DNA of 64,000 nucleotides from Streptomyces sp. Ncost-T10-10d (GCF_900091955.1 NZ_FMDF01000058.1:1-64000); one strand, 5' to 3'. Positions 7,756 through 18,263 are shown, counted from the first letter of the stretch. Program-made: numbers and translations. The notes: generated by a model from the sequence alone, not told the origin.

Positions 7756-9756
7756 ATGAGCGGTGACGGGCAGCGGGAAGAGTCGTTCGACGACGATTCC
7801 GCCGTGGGTGGCGTGGCGGACGCCGGTGGGCTGCCCTCCCGCCAGGTACCGAGTCAGGGCGGACCCGGGCGGTCGGGTCGTGACGCCGAGGGCGGCACCG
7901 TCCTGCGCGCTCCGTGGCCGGGGCCTGTCGAGGCCGACGTCGCAGTGCCGATGCAGCGGGAGGGCGGCCGAACCACCGCCGCCGGTGCCTCCGGCTCCGC
8001 GTTCTCCGACGCCGAGCTGATCAGGCGGATGCGGGACGGCGACGATCTCGCGTACGAGGAGCTGTTCCGGCGGCACTCGGACGCGGTGCGCCGCTACGCG
8101 CGGACCTGCTGCCGGGACGCGCACACCGCGGACGACCTGACGGCCGAGGTCTTCGCCCGCACACTGCAGGCGGTACGCAGAGGCAAGGGGCCGGAAGAGG
8201 CCGTACGGGCCTACCTCATGACGGCTGTCCGGCATGTCGCAGCCACCTGGACCAAGACCGCGAAGCGGGAGCAATTGGTCGACGACTTCGCCGTGTTCGC
8301 CGCCCAGGCATCACAGTCCTCCCAGGTGTCGGACGCGGACACACTCGACCTCGGTGCCGATGTGCTGGCGATGCACGAGGCCGAGCAGTCGATGGCGATG
8401 CAGGCGTTCCGCAGTCTGCCGGAGCGCTGGCAGGCGGTGCTGTGGCACACCACCGTCGAGGACGAGTCGCCCAGCGATGTCGCCCCACTGTTCGGGCTGA
8501 CAGCCAATGCCACGGCGGTGCTGGCCAGCCGGGCCCGCGAAGGGCTCAAGCAGGCCTACCTGCAGGCGCATGTGAGCCAGGCACTCACCTCGGGCGGCGA
8601 TTGTGCGCGTTACGCCGACCGCCTCGGCGCGTATGCCCGGGGTGGACTCCGGATGCGCGCCGAGCGCGGGTTGCGGGGGCACCTGGACGAGTGTGTGAAG
8701 TGCCGGCTCGCCGCGGGCGAACTGGCCCATGTCAACGCGGGGATTCCTGCGCTGCTGCCGGTCGCGGTCATCGGCTGGTTCGCCGCCGGGTATGCGCTCA
8801 AGGCTGCCGGAATCGTCGCCGGTGGCGCGGCGGGAGCCGCGGGCGCGGGTGCCGCCGCAGCGGCGACCGGTGGAAGCTCGTCCGGGGGCACGGCCGGTGG
8901 AGCCACGCTCGCGGAAGGACTCGGTGCCCCGGCGAAGGCCGGTATCGCGGCGGCGGTTGCCGTGGCGGTGACGGCCGGACTGACCTGGGCACTGGTCGGC
9001 AACGACCAGCCGAAGCACGAGGCCGGTCGTGCGGCCAAGCCGACTGCCGTGGCGCCCGCGGTGCCGACGCCCGCGCCGCCGAAGCCGACGCCGACACCGC
9101 CGCCGAAGCCCGACGCGCCGGTGCCGCCCGCACCGCCTGCCACGTCCCCGACTCCCCCACAGAAGCCGACGCCCGCGACGAAGCCGACGCCTACGCCGAA
9201 GCCGACTCCGACGCCCACCCCCAAGCCGACACCGCCCCCCGAGCCTCCCAAGCCCTCGACGCCTCCGACGCCGAAACCGCCCGCGCCGATCCCGACCCCG
9301 CCGCCTTCACCGCCCGCACCGACCGTCTACCGGGTCAGCGAGCTGAGCTACTCGATGCTGGGCGACCACACCCGACCGGAGGTGGTGATCGGTGAGAGCA
9401 ACTGGGTCTGGCAGCGTTCCGGCCTGTGGATCGGCGGCACGCAGTACGCGCACGGAGTGACCGTCCACAGCAAGTCCACGGTCACTGTTCAGCTGAACCG
9501 GCAGTGCATTCGGTACGAGGCCATGGTCGGGGTCGACGACATGGCGACGGGGTTCGGCTCGGTGCGCTTCTCCGTCTTCAACGGTGACGGGACGCGGCTG
9601 TGGCAGTCCCCGGTGATGAACGGTAACGACCCCGCCGTACCCGTCGGGGTCGGTATCACCGGTCAGCAAAGGATCCGGCTCGTCGTCGAGCGGGTGAATC
9701 CGGGCGGCGGCGCGGCCCTCGCCGACTGGGCGGATGCGACCATCAGTTGTCGGTGA
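7756..9756 (+). CDS. ECF sigma factor fused to zinc-finger, TM and NPCBM domains
   Basis: A 666-residue multidomain protein. Sigma region 2 (about 85-150; LAYEELFRRHSDAVRRYAR) and region 4 (about 215-268; SLPERWQAVLWHTTVEDESPSD) form an ECF sigma factor. They are followed by a zinc-binding anti-sigma-like motif HLDECVKC (about 308-315) and hydrophobic segments at about 330-363 and 394-415. About 100 residues of Pro/Thr/Lys repeats lead to a C-terminal NPCBM (NEW2-like) domain (about 523-665; GGTQYAHGVTVHSKS). The layout implies a membrane-tethered sigma factor whose external lectin-like domain senses a glycan. ATG 7756 follows a GGGGG Shine-Dalgarno sequence; upstream in-frame TTG and ATG codons are less likely. 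The last 14 bp overlap the convergent regulator gene. Confidence 0.85.
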   Translation: MSGDGQREESFDDDSAVGGVADAGGLPSRQVPSQGGPGRSGRDAEGGTVLRAPWPGPVEADVAVPMQREGGRTTAAGASGSAFSDAELIRRMRDGDDLAYEELFRRHSDAVRRYARTCCRDAHTADDLTAEVFARTLQAVRRGKGPEEAVRAYLMTAVRHVAATWTKTAKREQLVDDFAVFAAQASQSSQVSDADTLDLGADVLAMHEAEQSMAMQAFRSLPERWQAVLWHTTVEDESPSDVAPLFGLTANATAVLASRAREGLKQAYLQAHVSQALTSGGDCARYADRLGAYARGGLRMRAERGLRGHLDECVKCRLAAGELAHVNAGIPALLPVAVIGWFAAGYALKAAGIVAGGAAGAAGAGAAAAATGGSSSGGTAGGATLAEGLGAPAKAGIAAAVAVAVTAGLTWALVGNDQPKHEAGRAAKPTAVAPAVPTPAPPKPTPTPPPKPDAPVPPAPPATSPTPPQKPTPATKPTPTPKPTPTPTPKPTPPPEPPKPSTPPTPKPPAPIPTPPPSPPAPTVYRVSELSYSMLGDHTRPEVVIGESNWVWQRSGLWIGGTQYAHGVTVHSKSTVTVQLNRQCIRYEAMVGVDDMATGFGSVRFSVFNGDGTRLWQSPVMNGNDPAVPVGVGITGQQRIRLVVERVNPGGGAALADWADATISCR

Positions 9757-12700
9757 GGGGACACGGGAGTTCTGCGGTGATGCGGGTCAGGAGCTCGATG
9801 ACGTCGTCGACCGTCAGCGTGCGGCCTGCGGCGCGCTCCGACTCGTACAACTGAGGTCCCAGTTCCTCGCGTGCCCGTCGCCCGACCTCGTCCGCCTCGG
9901 CCTGTTGCGCCTCGGTTCTGGGGCCGGACAAGCGCCAGCCGTCGGCCGCCGCCAGGATCCGTACGGCAGCTCGGTGGCGGCCCACCTTCTGCAGCACGGC
10001 CGCCACGCCGTCCGCCAGATGTCCGGTGACGAGCTCGGCGCACTGGGCGTCCCGCGCCACGCGGAGTGCGAGCGTCAGACCCCGTACCCCGGCCACCGGG
10101 CCGCCCTCGGGCCCCGGCTCGTGCACGGCGATCCGGGCAGCCAGCCCCTCGACCACCGCGGTGAAGTGCGACGGGGGGCTGCCGCGTCCGGCCGAGGCCT
10201 GCGCCTCGGTGACCAGCCGTCGCGCCTTCGCGATCTCGCCGCGGTCCAGGGCCAGGGTGGCGCGCAGGAAGTGGGCGTAGGCGCGGGCGTCGTGCACCTG
10301 GTAGCGCTCCGCCTCGGTCTCCGACTCGGTCAGAGTCCGCTCGAAGCCCGCCATGTCCCCGGTCCGGTAGTCGAGTTCGGCGAGGCGGGCGAGGAGGAAC
10401 GGTCTTTCGGCGTGCGCCCGCACCTCGCGGGCGAGCAGCAACGCCTCCTCGTAGGCCGCGCGTGCCTCCTCGTACCGTCCGCGCATCATGCCGGCCTCCG
10501 CGGCGGCGCCCGCGACCTGCGCACGCAGCCAGCGGTCGCCGACGCGGCGGCCCAGCTCGCGCAGCTCGGCGAGATCGTCGTCGACACCGGGCATGCCGCC
10601 GGGCATGTCGACGACCATGTGGGTACGGAACAACAGCGTGACGCCGTACTCCCAGCCGCCGCCGTGGATAAGGGCGTTGGCGACCGCCGCATCGAGCATC
10701 TCGTGCGCTTCGACGGTGGTGCGGCTCACGAACAAGGTGATCGGCCAGATCAGTCCCGGGAAACGGGCGGACTGCGGACCGGACGACCTGAACGCGTCGG
10801 CCGCCCGGCCCATCAGGGCCCGGCGCCGGTCGTCACCGCGGATGCCGTCGGCCGGGCCGCTCTCCGCGGCGAGGAAGTACCGCAGTATCTCCAGATGCAT
10901 GCGCGGCCAGAAACGAGGGTCGCTGCCATCGGCCGGTTCCGGTCCGAGCGCCACGGCCCGCTCGGCCCAGGTGAGGCCCTCGAGCCGGAAGTTCCGCAGA
11001 AACCAGAACCACCCCATACCGAGAACCAGACGCACCGCGTCCGGTTCGGACGGAGTGGTGACGACGGAGCGGTGGAGGGCGGCCCGTATGTTGTCGAGGT
11101 CCGTCTCCAGGCGTGCGATCCAGGGGAGCTGGTCTCCGGAGCGAAGGCGGGGCTCGGCTTCCTCGACCAGCGCGACGAAGTACGCGGTGTGCGCGCTCGC
11201 GGCGGCGGCGCGAACGTCCGGGGTCTCGGCGGCGCGTTCGGTGGCGTACTCGTGGATGGTCTCCAGGAGGCGGTAGCGCATCTCACCGGAGGCGGTCGGG
11301 GTGGCGACGACGAGGGACTTGTCGACGAGAGCGCCGATCAGGTCGGCGGTGGAGTGCCGGGCGGGGGCTTCGGTGCTCGGGGCCTTGGTGGCAGGGGGCG
11401 TGCCGGCCGTGGTGACGGCTTCTGCGGCGGGCAGGTCCCAGCCGCCCGCGAAGACGGAGACCTGCCGTAGAACCGCGCGTTCGTCCTCGTCGAGCAGGTC
11501 CCAGGACCAGTCGACAACAGCGCGCAGCGTCTGCTGACGCGGCAGTACGGTGCGGGATCCGCCGGTCAGCAGACGAAACCGGTCGTCGAGCCGGTCCGCG
11601 ATCTGGCGCGGGCTGAGCAGCCTCAGCCGGGCAGCGGCGAGTTCGATGGCGAGCGGCTGCCCGTCGAGCCGCTGGCAGATCTCGGCGACGGCGTCCGGAT
11701 CGTGTGCGGCCTCCTGCTCCGGGTCGAAGTCGGGACGTACGGCGCGGGCGCGCTCGGCGAACAGCCTGTGGGCGGGGTCGGCCGGGAGCGGGCCGACCGG
11801 GCGTACGGACTCGCCGGGGACGCCGAGGGGTTCGCGGCTGGTGGCGAGGATGCGCAGCTGCGGGCAGTGGGTGAGCAGGGTCTCGGCGAGGGCGGCAGCC
11901 GCGTCGATGACGTGTTCGCAGTTGTCCAGAATGAGCAGGAAGGGGCGGATGCGGGAGCAGTGCGCCAGGTGTTCGACGAGAAGGTCGGTCGGGTCGCTGC
12001 GCGGCGGCTGCCCGTCGCGGTTGGTGTCCCGGAGAAGGGTCGTCTCACGCAGGCCGAGAGCGGAGAATACGGCTCCGGGAACGTCCACGGGGTCGTCCAC
12101 GGGGGCGAGTTCCGCGATCCAGGCGTCCGTGGGGGCCGGAGCCTCCCGGCCCCCACGGGCGGCGGTCTCCTCGGCGAGACGGGTCTTGCCGGAGCCGCCG
12201 GGGCCGGTGAGAGTGACCAGACGGGACCGGGTCAGATCGGCCCGTATGGAGCGTAGTTCGGGCTCACGGCCGACGAATGAGGTGAGCCGGGGGCGGAGGT
12301 TGCCTCGGCCGGGGGCGTGGTCCGGTGTGCCGGATGAGCCTGACGCGGCAGCTGCAACCGGTGCGGCAGGCGCGGCTGTTTCACATGACGCGCCCGACGG
12401 AGGAGTGAGCAACTCCCGGTGAAGTGCCATCAGTTCCGGTCCGGGGTCGGCGCCGAGGCGGTCGGCGAGGGCGCGCCGAGCGTCCTCGTAGGCGGCCAGC
12501 GCGTCGGCCTGGCGGCCGTCGGCGCGCAGGGCGCGGATCAGCTGGGCCCGGAAGCGTTCGTCGTACGGGTGGGCGGCGGTGAGCTCCTTGAGCTCCGGTA
12601 CGAGGGTGCGCGGGGCGGCAGCAGGCCCCACGCCGGCAGTGGCACCCGTACCGGTCGTCGCACACCGCAAATCGGCCTCGATGCGGCGTTCCAGCGCGGC

Positions 12701-13162
12701 CAGGCGGTGGGCCTCCGGGCGCAGACCGTGGCCGTGGTCCCGGTCCGGCAGGTCGGCCAGTGCCGGGCCGCGCCACAGGGCAAGCGCGGCACGGAGCGTG
12801 CGGGCCGCCGTCCCGGGGTCGCCCGCGTCGAGCTCGCCGGCCCCCTGCCGGGACAGCCGCTCGAACACATGCAGGTCGACCTCGTCGGGCGCGGCCTCCA
12901 GGCGGTAGCCGCCGTGGGTGCTCGTGATCGCATCCCTGCCCAGCACACGGCGCAGCCGGCCCACGAGGGCCTGGAGCGCGGCGGGAGCGTCGTACGGGGG
13001 ATCGCCGGCCCATACGTCGTCGACGAGATCGGCGACGGGGACGGGCCTGCCCGTACGCAGGGCGAGGGCGGCGAGGAGGGCGCGCAGCCGCGCACCGCCC
13101 ACGGGCAGCGCACCTCCGTTCTCGTCTCGCGCCTCGGTGACGCCCAGGATCAGGTACCGCAC
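9743..13162 (-). CDS. AfsR/SARP-type regulator with ATPase and TPR domains
   Basis: A 1139-residue regulator. It has an OmpR-like winged helix (about 1-95; LRALLAALALRTGRPVPVADL) and a bacterial transcriptional activation domain (BTAD, about 100-250; VDLHVFERL, ALWRGPALADL). An NB-ARC/STAND ATPase follows (about 290-600) with Walker A TGPGGSGKTRLAEE and Walker B-like FLLILDNCEHV. The last 450 residues are an Ala-rich helical TPR-like region. Proteins of this build activate secondary metabolism or development, AfsR being the model. The stop lies inside the end of the sigma gene, so the two convergent messages overlap. Its target is not evident; the nearest same-strand gene upstream is the asparagine-synthase-like gene. 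Confidence 0.88.
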   Translation of the reverse strand: MRYLILGVTEARDENGGALPVGGARLRALLAALALRTGRPVPVADLVDDVWAGDPPYDAPAALQALVGRLRRVLGRDAITSTHGGYRLEAAPDEVDLHVFERLSRQGAGELDAGDPGTAARTLRAALALWRGPALADLPDRDHGHGLRPEAHRLAALERRIEADLRCATTGTGATAGVGPAAAPRTLVPELKELTAAHPYDERFRAQLIRALRADGRQADALAAYEDARRALADRLGADPGPELMALHRELLTPPSGASCETAAPAAPVAAAASGSSGTPDHAPGRGNLRPRLTSFVGREPELRSIRADLTRSRLVTLTGPGGSGKTRLAEETAARGGREAPAPTDAWIAELAPVDDPVDVPGAVFSALGLRETTLLRDTNRDGQPPRSDPTDLLVEHLAHCSRIRPFLLILDNCEHVIDAAAALAETLLTHCPQLRILATSREPLGVPGESVRPVGPLPADPAHRLFAERARAVRPDFDPEQEAAHDPDAVAEICQRLDGQPLAIELAAARLRLLSPRQIADRLDDRFRLLTGGSRTVLPRQQTLRAVVDWSWDLLDEDERAVLRQVSVFAGGWDLPAAEAVTTAGTPPATKAPSTEAPARHSTADLIGALVDKSLVVATPTASGEMRYRLLETIHEYATERAAETPDVRAAAASAHTAYFVALVEEAEPRLRSGDQLPWIARLETDLDNIRAALHRSVVTTPSEPDAVRLVLGMGWFWFLRNFRLEGLTWAERAVALGPEPADGSDPRFWPRMHLEILRYFLAAESGPADGIRGDDRRRALMGRAADAFRSSGPQSARFPGLIWPITLFVSRTTVEAHEMLDAAVANALIHGGGWEYGVTLLFRTHMVVDMPGGMPGVDDDLAELRELGRRVGDRWLRAQVAGAAAEAGMMRGRYEEARAAYEEALLLAREVRAHAERPFLLARLAELDYRTGDMAGFERTLTESETEAERYQVHDARAYAHFLRATLALDRGEIAKARRLVTEAQASAGRGSPPSHFTAVVEGLAARIAVHEPGPEGGPVAGVRGLTLALRVARDAQCAELVTGHLADGVAAVLQKVGRHRAAVRILAAADGWRLSGPRTEAQQAEADEVGRRAREELGPQLYESERAAGRTLTVDDVIELLTRITAELPCPLTDN

Positions 13163-13239
13163 CCGGCCATTCTGTCCCGCGGAGCGGCCGGAAGCAGGGG
13201 GCCCACCGACAACGGCTGCCGCTGCAGCTACTGCGGCTG

Positions 13240-15352
13240 CTATGGCTGCAGCGTCCGCCTCGTCGGGACGACTCCGCCCGCGACCGCACGCTGGCGGGGT
13301 GCCGCCGTGCCCGTCCAGCAGGTGCCGCGCCGCGAGACGAGGCGCCGGAGCCAGAGTTCCGTGGCCGCCAGGTGCGCCAGACCGTCCAGCGGGAGTGGTT
13401 CGCCCTCCGAGGCCGCGCGCAGGGCCTTCCGTACGACGCGGGCCTCGACCAGGCCCGCGTCGGCGAGCAGCGGTGCGTCGAAGAGGGCGATCAGGTCGGG
13501 GAGGGCGGCGCGCAGTCCGGTGCGGGCGGTCGCGTTCGAGGTGGCGAGGGAAGGCGCGCCCCAGCCGGGCGGCAGTTCGTGGATGCCCGCGCCCGCGAGC
13601 ACCCGGCGCAGGACCGCGGCGCGGGCGCCCGGCTGGACCCGGAGCGATTCGGGGAGCGCACGGGCGGCGCGTACGACCTGATTGTCGAGAAACGGGGCGT
13701 GCAGCCGCTGGCTGCGGTTCTCCGCGGCCTGTTCCAGGATCCGGTGGTCGGCGGCGTACCGGGCAAGGGCGGCCCGGGCGCGGGCCTCGCCCGGGCGCTG
13801 GACGGAGGCGGGGCGGATCGCCGCCTCCTGCAGACGAACCGATACTTCGGCGAGCGCCTCCCCCGTGAGCCAGCGCGCGGCGGGACCCGGTCGTGACCAG
13901 GCGAGGGCGGCGAGCGAGGCGTCGGCGGGCGTGTCGAGGTCGGCGGTGTGGCGGTTGGCGCCCGGTAGCCGCTCGGCCGCCGTCTCCAGGCCGTTTCGGT
14001 ACGACGTACGGGACAGGCGGCGAGCCGCGCGGTAGACGGCCAGCGGGACGAAGAGGGAGTGCGCGGTCGGGCCCTCGGCCCTGGCGAGTGCGGCGACCGG
14101 GCGCAGCAGATGGCGTCGGCGCCGGTCCATCAGCAGGTCGGCGAGGCGGGCCGGATGAGCGTCGAGCACCTGCCGGGCGCCGCCGCCGACGAAGTGGTCG
14201 GCGCTGCCGGAGGCGAGGCGGCGGCGATGGCGCTCGGCGACGACGAGGGACGGTGCGGGCTCATCGGTGAGCGGGCCGGCGCCCAGGTCGGCGTAGGGCA
14301 GGGCCTCTTCGCCGGCGGCGACGACGACATGGTGCAGGCGCGGGTTGGCGGCAATGACCCGGGCGCGTTCGAGTTCGTCCTCGTGTCCGCGTGCGGTGAG
14401 GTCGTTGAAGGTGACGGCGAGCAGCCGCTCGCCCGCCCCCGTGCCGTGGCCGAGGAGGGTGCCGGGCAGGCCCGGCAGTCCGGCGGCGAGCAGGGCGAGG
14501 GTGGCGGAGGCACTGCCTCCGGAGAGGTCGGCGCCGATGCCGGGTACGGGTGCGCCGCGGGCGGCGCGTCGTTCGGCGGGGCCCATGCCGGGGACCGGTC
14601 CGGGGTCGGGCGGCAGGGTTTCGGGGGCGTGGCGCGGGGCGGTGAGCCTGGCGCGTACGGCTTCGACCAGTGCGTCGCGCACTCCGTCGACGGCGCTGAC
14701 GGGGTCGAGTTGGGGCGCGGCGACGGCGAGGGACGCCACCGCCTCGTACCCGGTGATCTCGCGCGAGCCCTCACGGAGGATGAGCGCGTGCCCGGGCGGG
14801 ATGCGCTTCACTCCCGCGTACGGGGTGCCGTCGCGCAGCGCCTCCGGCGTTTCGGGGCAGGCGAGCAGGGCAGCCAGGTGACCGATGTCCAGCTGGGCTT
14901 CGATGAGGTCGGCGAGCGGGAGTGCGGCGGTGGCGTACGCCGTACCGCCGGCCCAGGGTGTGTAGAACACCGGGCGGGCTCCGGCGAGGTCCCCGATGAC
15001 GGTGATCCGGCGGCCGACCTGGACGACGGTCGTGTAGCTGCCGGGCCAGGAGGTGAGATGGCGCAGGGCTCCGCCGCGGGCGGCGAGGAGGCCGGCGCGC
15101 AGCTGTTCGTCGGTGGCGCTGCAGCAGCCGAGGACGGCGAGCCGGGCGGTGGGCGCGCCTTCGGTGGTTTCGGCCGCGCTGATACGGATCTCGTCGGGGC
15201 GCCAGTCGCCGACGGCCCAGAGAGGATCGGGGGTCTCCCCAAAGGAGTTGGGACCCGACGGGGTGCATCGTGCGCCCCTCGTCGGCGGAGCCGACGGCAC
15301 CGGCCGTGCCGAAGCTCGCGGCGATACTGCTCCACCCCACCAACCAACGCAT
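13240..15352 (-). CDS. Asparagine synthase-like (lasso-cyclase-like) protein, apparent +1 frameshift
   Basis: The start is ATG 15352 (MRWLVGWSSIAASFG) behind an excellent GGAGG Shine-Dalgarno sequence. This frame runs through MHPVGSQLLWGDP and then loses family-like sequence. The adjacent frame resumes exactly with DPLWAVGDWRPDE and continues to the stop at 13240. The switch is at a run of five G on the + strand (15229-15233; CCCCC on the coding strand). Removing one base gives a continuous 703-residue protein. The N-terminal half is glutaminase-like without the catalytic Cys2. The C-terminal half is an ATP-pyrophosphatase domain, but the usual SGGxDS loop reads SGGSASA. Either the run is a sequencing error, or the gene is broken or switchable. 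Substrate unknown; no precursor peptide or partner genes are seen. Confidence 0.7.
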
Positions 15353-16559
15353 CGCCGCCTCCACAGGCTGTGGACAAAACGGCGCAGCAGGAACATATCG
15401 GGGAAACTGCGTTAACGCGCGGCGCCGTTGCGAACATGCTGCCACGACAAAGGCGCGCAGGAGGGGCTACGGACGGCGCACGTCGGAAGCGCATGCGCCC
15501 CTGGCAAAGACCAGGCCGGGCCGGAAGGCGGCCGGGTGCGGACGGGCGCACGTCGGGGCGGCAACCGGCGGCGGGATTCCCGAGGGCCGACCGACACGCG
15601 GCCCGCGCAAGGCGGCTCATGACCAACGGGCTTATGGATCAGGCGTGTTGCGTGCCCCGTACGAGCGAGATCCACCGGCCGAAATCCGGCCACGCCCGGA
15701 ACCGCCCACGGACCGGTGCCGGACGACCTCCGAACGGTCGACGGGATGTCCGCGAATCGGTCGGCCCAACCTCGGTCGACCGACGACATTCAGCCATTCT
15801 CGGGGCACATTGCAACGCGGCGACAGGGAACTCGACGCATCAGAAGTCCCCTTTCATCCCCATTCATTCCCCGATTCTTCCCGAATCCCTCCTGGAATCC
15901 CCCTCGGCCGCAGGAGATCGCCATCGGGGCGGCGGGCAGCCCCGGCGCAGGCCCCGCACCCGGCCCCGTACCGCTGTCGACGCACAGTCCGGGAGGTGTC
16001 GTTCACCTCCCGGACCGGTCCGCCGCCTGCGGGGAATGAGGCGGCAGTGTCCCCCAGCCCACTGAGTCCGATGCAGTGGACCGACCCACGCAGCAACCAT
16101 GGAAACGCTTCCGAAACGGCCGTACGAGAGCGCACGGCCGGGCGCACAGCCACACACCAGGAGCACGTACAGGACGCGGTCCGACGGTGTGGACGCCACG
16201 TGCGAACAGCACCTTCGGGAGCGCACGAACGGGGCGTCGAGCGGGGTCCCGGGCCGGGTTCCGGGTCGCTGTGCGCGGCGGCCGGAGCGGCACCGCGGCA
16301 GCGGCCGGAACGGCGCCGCGACGCCGCTCGCATCCGCACGGACAACAATCCCGCCATACGGACGTCTGCCCCTTAACGGTAGGGATGCGGCGAACTACGC
16401 TGGGTTTACTGAGGTTCTCGGCAGGAGGCATATTCCTCGGGGCTCGGCCAAATGCGTGTGCGGCCGGAGTGCCGGGGTTCGTCCCTGGGGAGGACACGGT
16501 ACGAATGCCGCGCGCCGCAACGGTGACGCGGCTGCCGTCTGTGTGTCGAGGGGTGGCGC
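15353..16559. other. Gene-free region
   Basis: About 1.2 kb between the divergent asparagine-synthase-like and NsdA-like genes. Open frames here have atypical composition and no recognisable domain. It holds a perfect hairpin at 15987-16015 and a pyrimidine-rich stretch around 15850-15900. The final 180 bp (around 16375-16450) are less GC-rich and probably include the promoter of the NsdA-like gene. Confidence 0.5.
15987..16015. terminator. Perfect 12-bp inverted repeat, hairpin
   Basis: GTCCGGGAGGTG, a TCGTT loop, then CACCTCCCGGAC. It looks like a factor-independent terminator, but no gene ends nearby on either strand. It may terminate an unannotated small transcript, or be a structured element. 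Confidence 0.4.
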
Positions 16560-18263
16560 ATGTCCAGGGAGCAACGCGGACCGAACGAGAAGCTCGGAAC
16601 CGTTCTCGCCCTCGCGGGAATCAGCAACGCCGGGCTCGCCCGGCGGGTCAACGACCTCGGGGCGCAGCGCGGTCTGACACTTCGGTACGACAAGACCTCG
16701 GTGGCCCGGTGGGTCTCCAAGGGCATGGTGCCGCAGGGCGCCGCGCCGCATCTCATCGCGGCGGCGATCGGCGCCAAACTCGGCCGGCCGGTCCCGCTGC
16801 ACGAGATCGGGCTCGCGGACGCCGATCCGGCGCCGGAGGTCGGACTGGCCTTTCCGCGCGATGTGGCCGAGGCCGTCCGTTCGGCGACCGAGCTGTACCG
16901 GCTGGATCTGGCCGGGCGACGAGCGGGCGGCGGCGGGATCTGGCAGTCGCTGGCGGGTTCGTTCTCGGTGAGTGCGTACGCGACGCCCGCGTCCCGCTGG
17001 CTGATATCCCCCGCCGACCCGTCGGTGGCGCGCGACTCGGCAGCCGCCGAGGCAGCCATCCTCGGCACCCAGGGCGCAAGGGGCGCACGCCCCGTCGCAG
17101 GGGCGCAGAGGGCGCCGGGTACGGCAGGCACGGCAGCGGGGCAGGGCGCGGAGGCGGAGTCCGGCGCGCCGGGCATCGCAGGAACGGCGGGCACGCCCGG
17201 TGCGGCGGGGGCCCTGGCAACTCAGGCGACGCCGGTGACCCCGGGGACACAGCGGACACCGTCCATCCCCGCCCAGCCGGGCCCGGAGACCGCGTCCACG
17301 CCCACGCCCGCCGGCGCGAACACGATCACGAGCGACATCTCCCCGCTGCGGGTCGGCCACAGCGATGTCTCCAAGCTGCGCGAGGCGGCCCAGGACGCCC
17401 GCCGCTGGGACTCCAAGTACGGCGGCGGGGACTGGCGTTCCTCCATGGTCCCCGAGTGCTTACGCGTGGACGCCGCGCCACTGCTGCTCGGTTCGTACAG
17501 CGACGAGGTGGGCCGGGCGCTCTTCGGCGCAGCGGCCGAACTGACCAGACTCGCCGGGTGGATGGCGTTCGACACCGGCCAGCAGGAGGCCGCGCAGCGC
17601 TACTACATCCAGGCACTGCGGCTCGCACGGGCCGCGGCCGACGTACCTCTCGGCGGCTATGTGCTCGCCTCGATGTCGCTGCAGGCGACCTACCGCGGCT
17701 TCGCCGACGAGGGGGTCGACCTCGCGCAGGCCGCCGTCGAGCGCAACCGGGGGCTCGCCACGGCCCGCACCATGAGCTTCTTCCGCCTGGTGGAGGCGCG
17801 CGCCCATGCGAAGGCGAGTGACGCACCGGCCGCAGGGGCGGCGCTGAAGGCCGCCGAGGGCTGGCTGGAGCGTTCCAGGGACGGCGATGCGGACCCCTCC
17901 TGGCTGGGCTTCTACTCGTACGACAGGTTCGCGGCCGATGCCGCGGAGTGCCACCTCGATCTGAAGGCTCCCCGGCAGGTGCGACGCTTCACCGAGCAGG
18001 CCCTGTCCAGGCCCACCGAGGAATTCGTCCGCTCGCACGGGCTGCGGCTCGTGGTGTCGGCGGTGGCCGAGCTGGAGTCGGGGAATCTGGACGCGGCCTG
18101 CGCGGCAGGCACCCGGGCGGTGGAGGTGGCGGGCCGCATCTCCTCGGCGCGGACCACGGAGTACGTGCGGGATCTGCTGCACCGGCTCGAACCGTACGGG
18201 CACGAGCCGCGCGTCGCCGAGCTGCGTGAAAGGGCCCGGCCGCTGCTGGTGGCGCCCGCGTAG
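16560..18263 (+). CDS. NsdA-like sporulation-associated TPR regulator
   Basis: A 567-residue protein. The N-terminus (about 1-85) is helix-turn-helix-like ([33 protein letters not shown]). A Gly/Ala/Pro/Thr-rich collagen-like linker (about 160-260) follows, and then a helical TPR-like domain to the end ([34 protein letters not shown]). It closely resembles what I recall of the streptomycete NsdA and sporulation-associated proteins, which influence antibiotic production and differentiation. ATG 16560 follows GAGGGG at 6 bases. It stands alone between an empty region and the oxidase gene. Its biochemical activity is unknown. Confidence 0.75.
   Translation: MSREQRGPNEKLGTVLALAGISNAGLARRVNDLGAQRGLTLRYDKTSVARWVSKGMVPQGAAPHLIAAAIGAKLGRPVPLHEIGLADADPAPEVGLAFPRDVAEAVRSATELYRLDLAGRRAGGGGIWQSLAGSFSVSAYATPASRWLISPADPSVARDSAAAEAAILGTQGARGARPVAGAQRAPGTAGTAAGQGAEAESGAPGIAGTAGTPGAAGALATQATPVTPGTQRTPSIPAQPGPETASTPTPAGANTITSDISPLRVGHSDVSKLREAAQDARRWDSKYGGGDWRSSMVPECLRVDAAPLLLGSYSDEVGRALFGAAAELTRLAGWMAFDTGQQEAAQRYYIQALRLARAAADVPLGGYVLASMSLQATYRGFADEGVDLAQAAVERNRGLATARTMSFFRLVEARAHAKASDAPAAGAALKAAEGWLERSRDGDADPSWLGFYSYDRFAADAAECHLDLKAPRQVRRFTEQALSRPTEEFVRSHGLRLVVSAVAELESGNLDAACAAGTRAVEVAGRISSARTTEYVRDLLHRLEPYGHEPRVAELRERARPLLVAPA

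Noticed and set aside
13240..15352. Lasso-peptide biosynthetic cluster
   Set aside because: Although the protein resembles lasso cyclases, there is no precursor peptide, RRE, leader protease or transporter nearby, and the ATP loop is altered.
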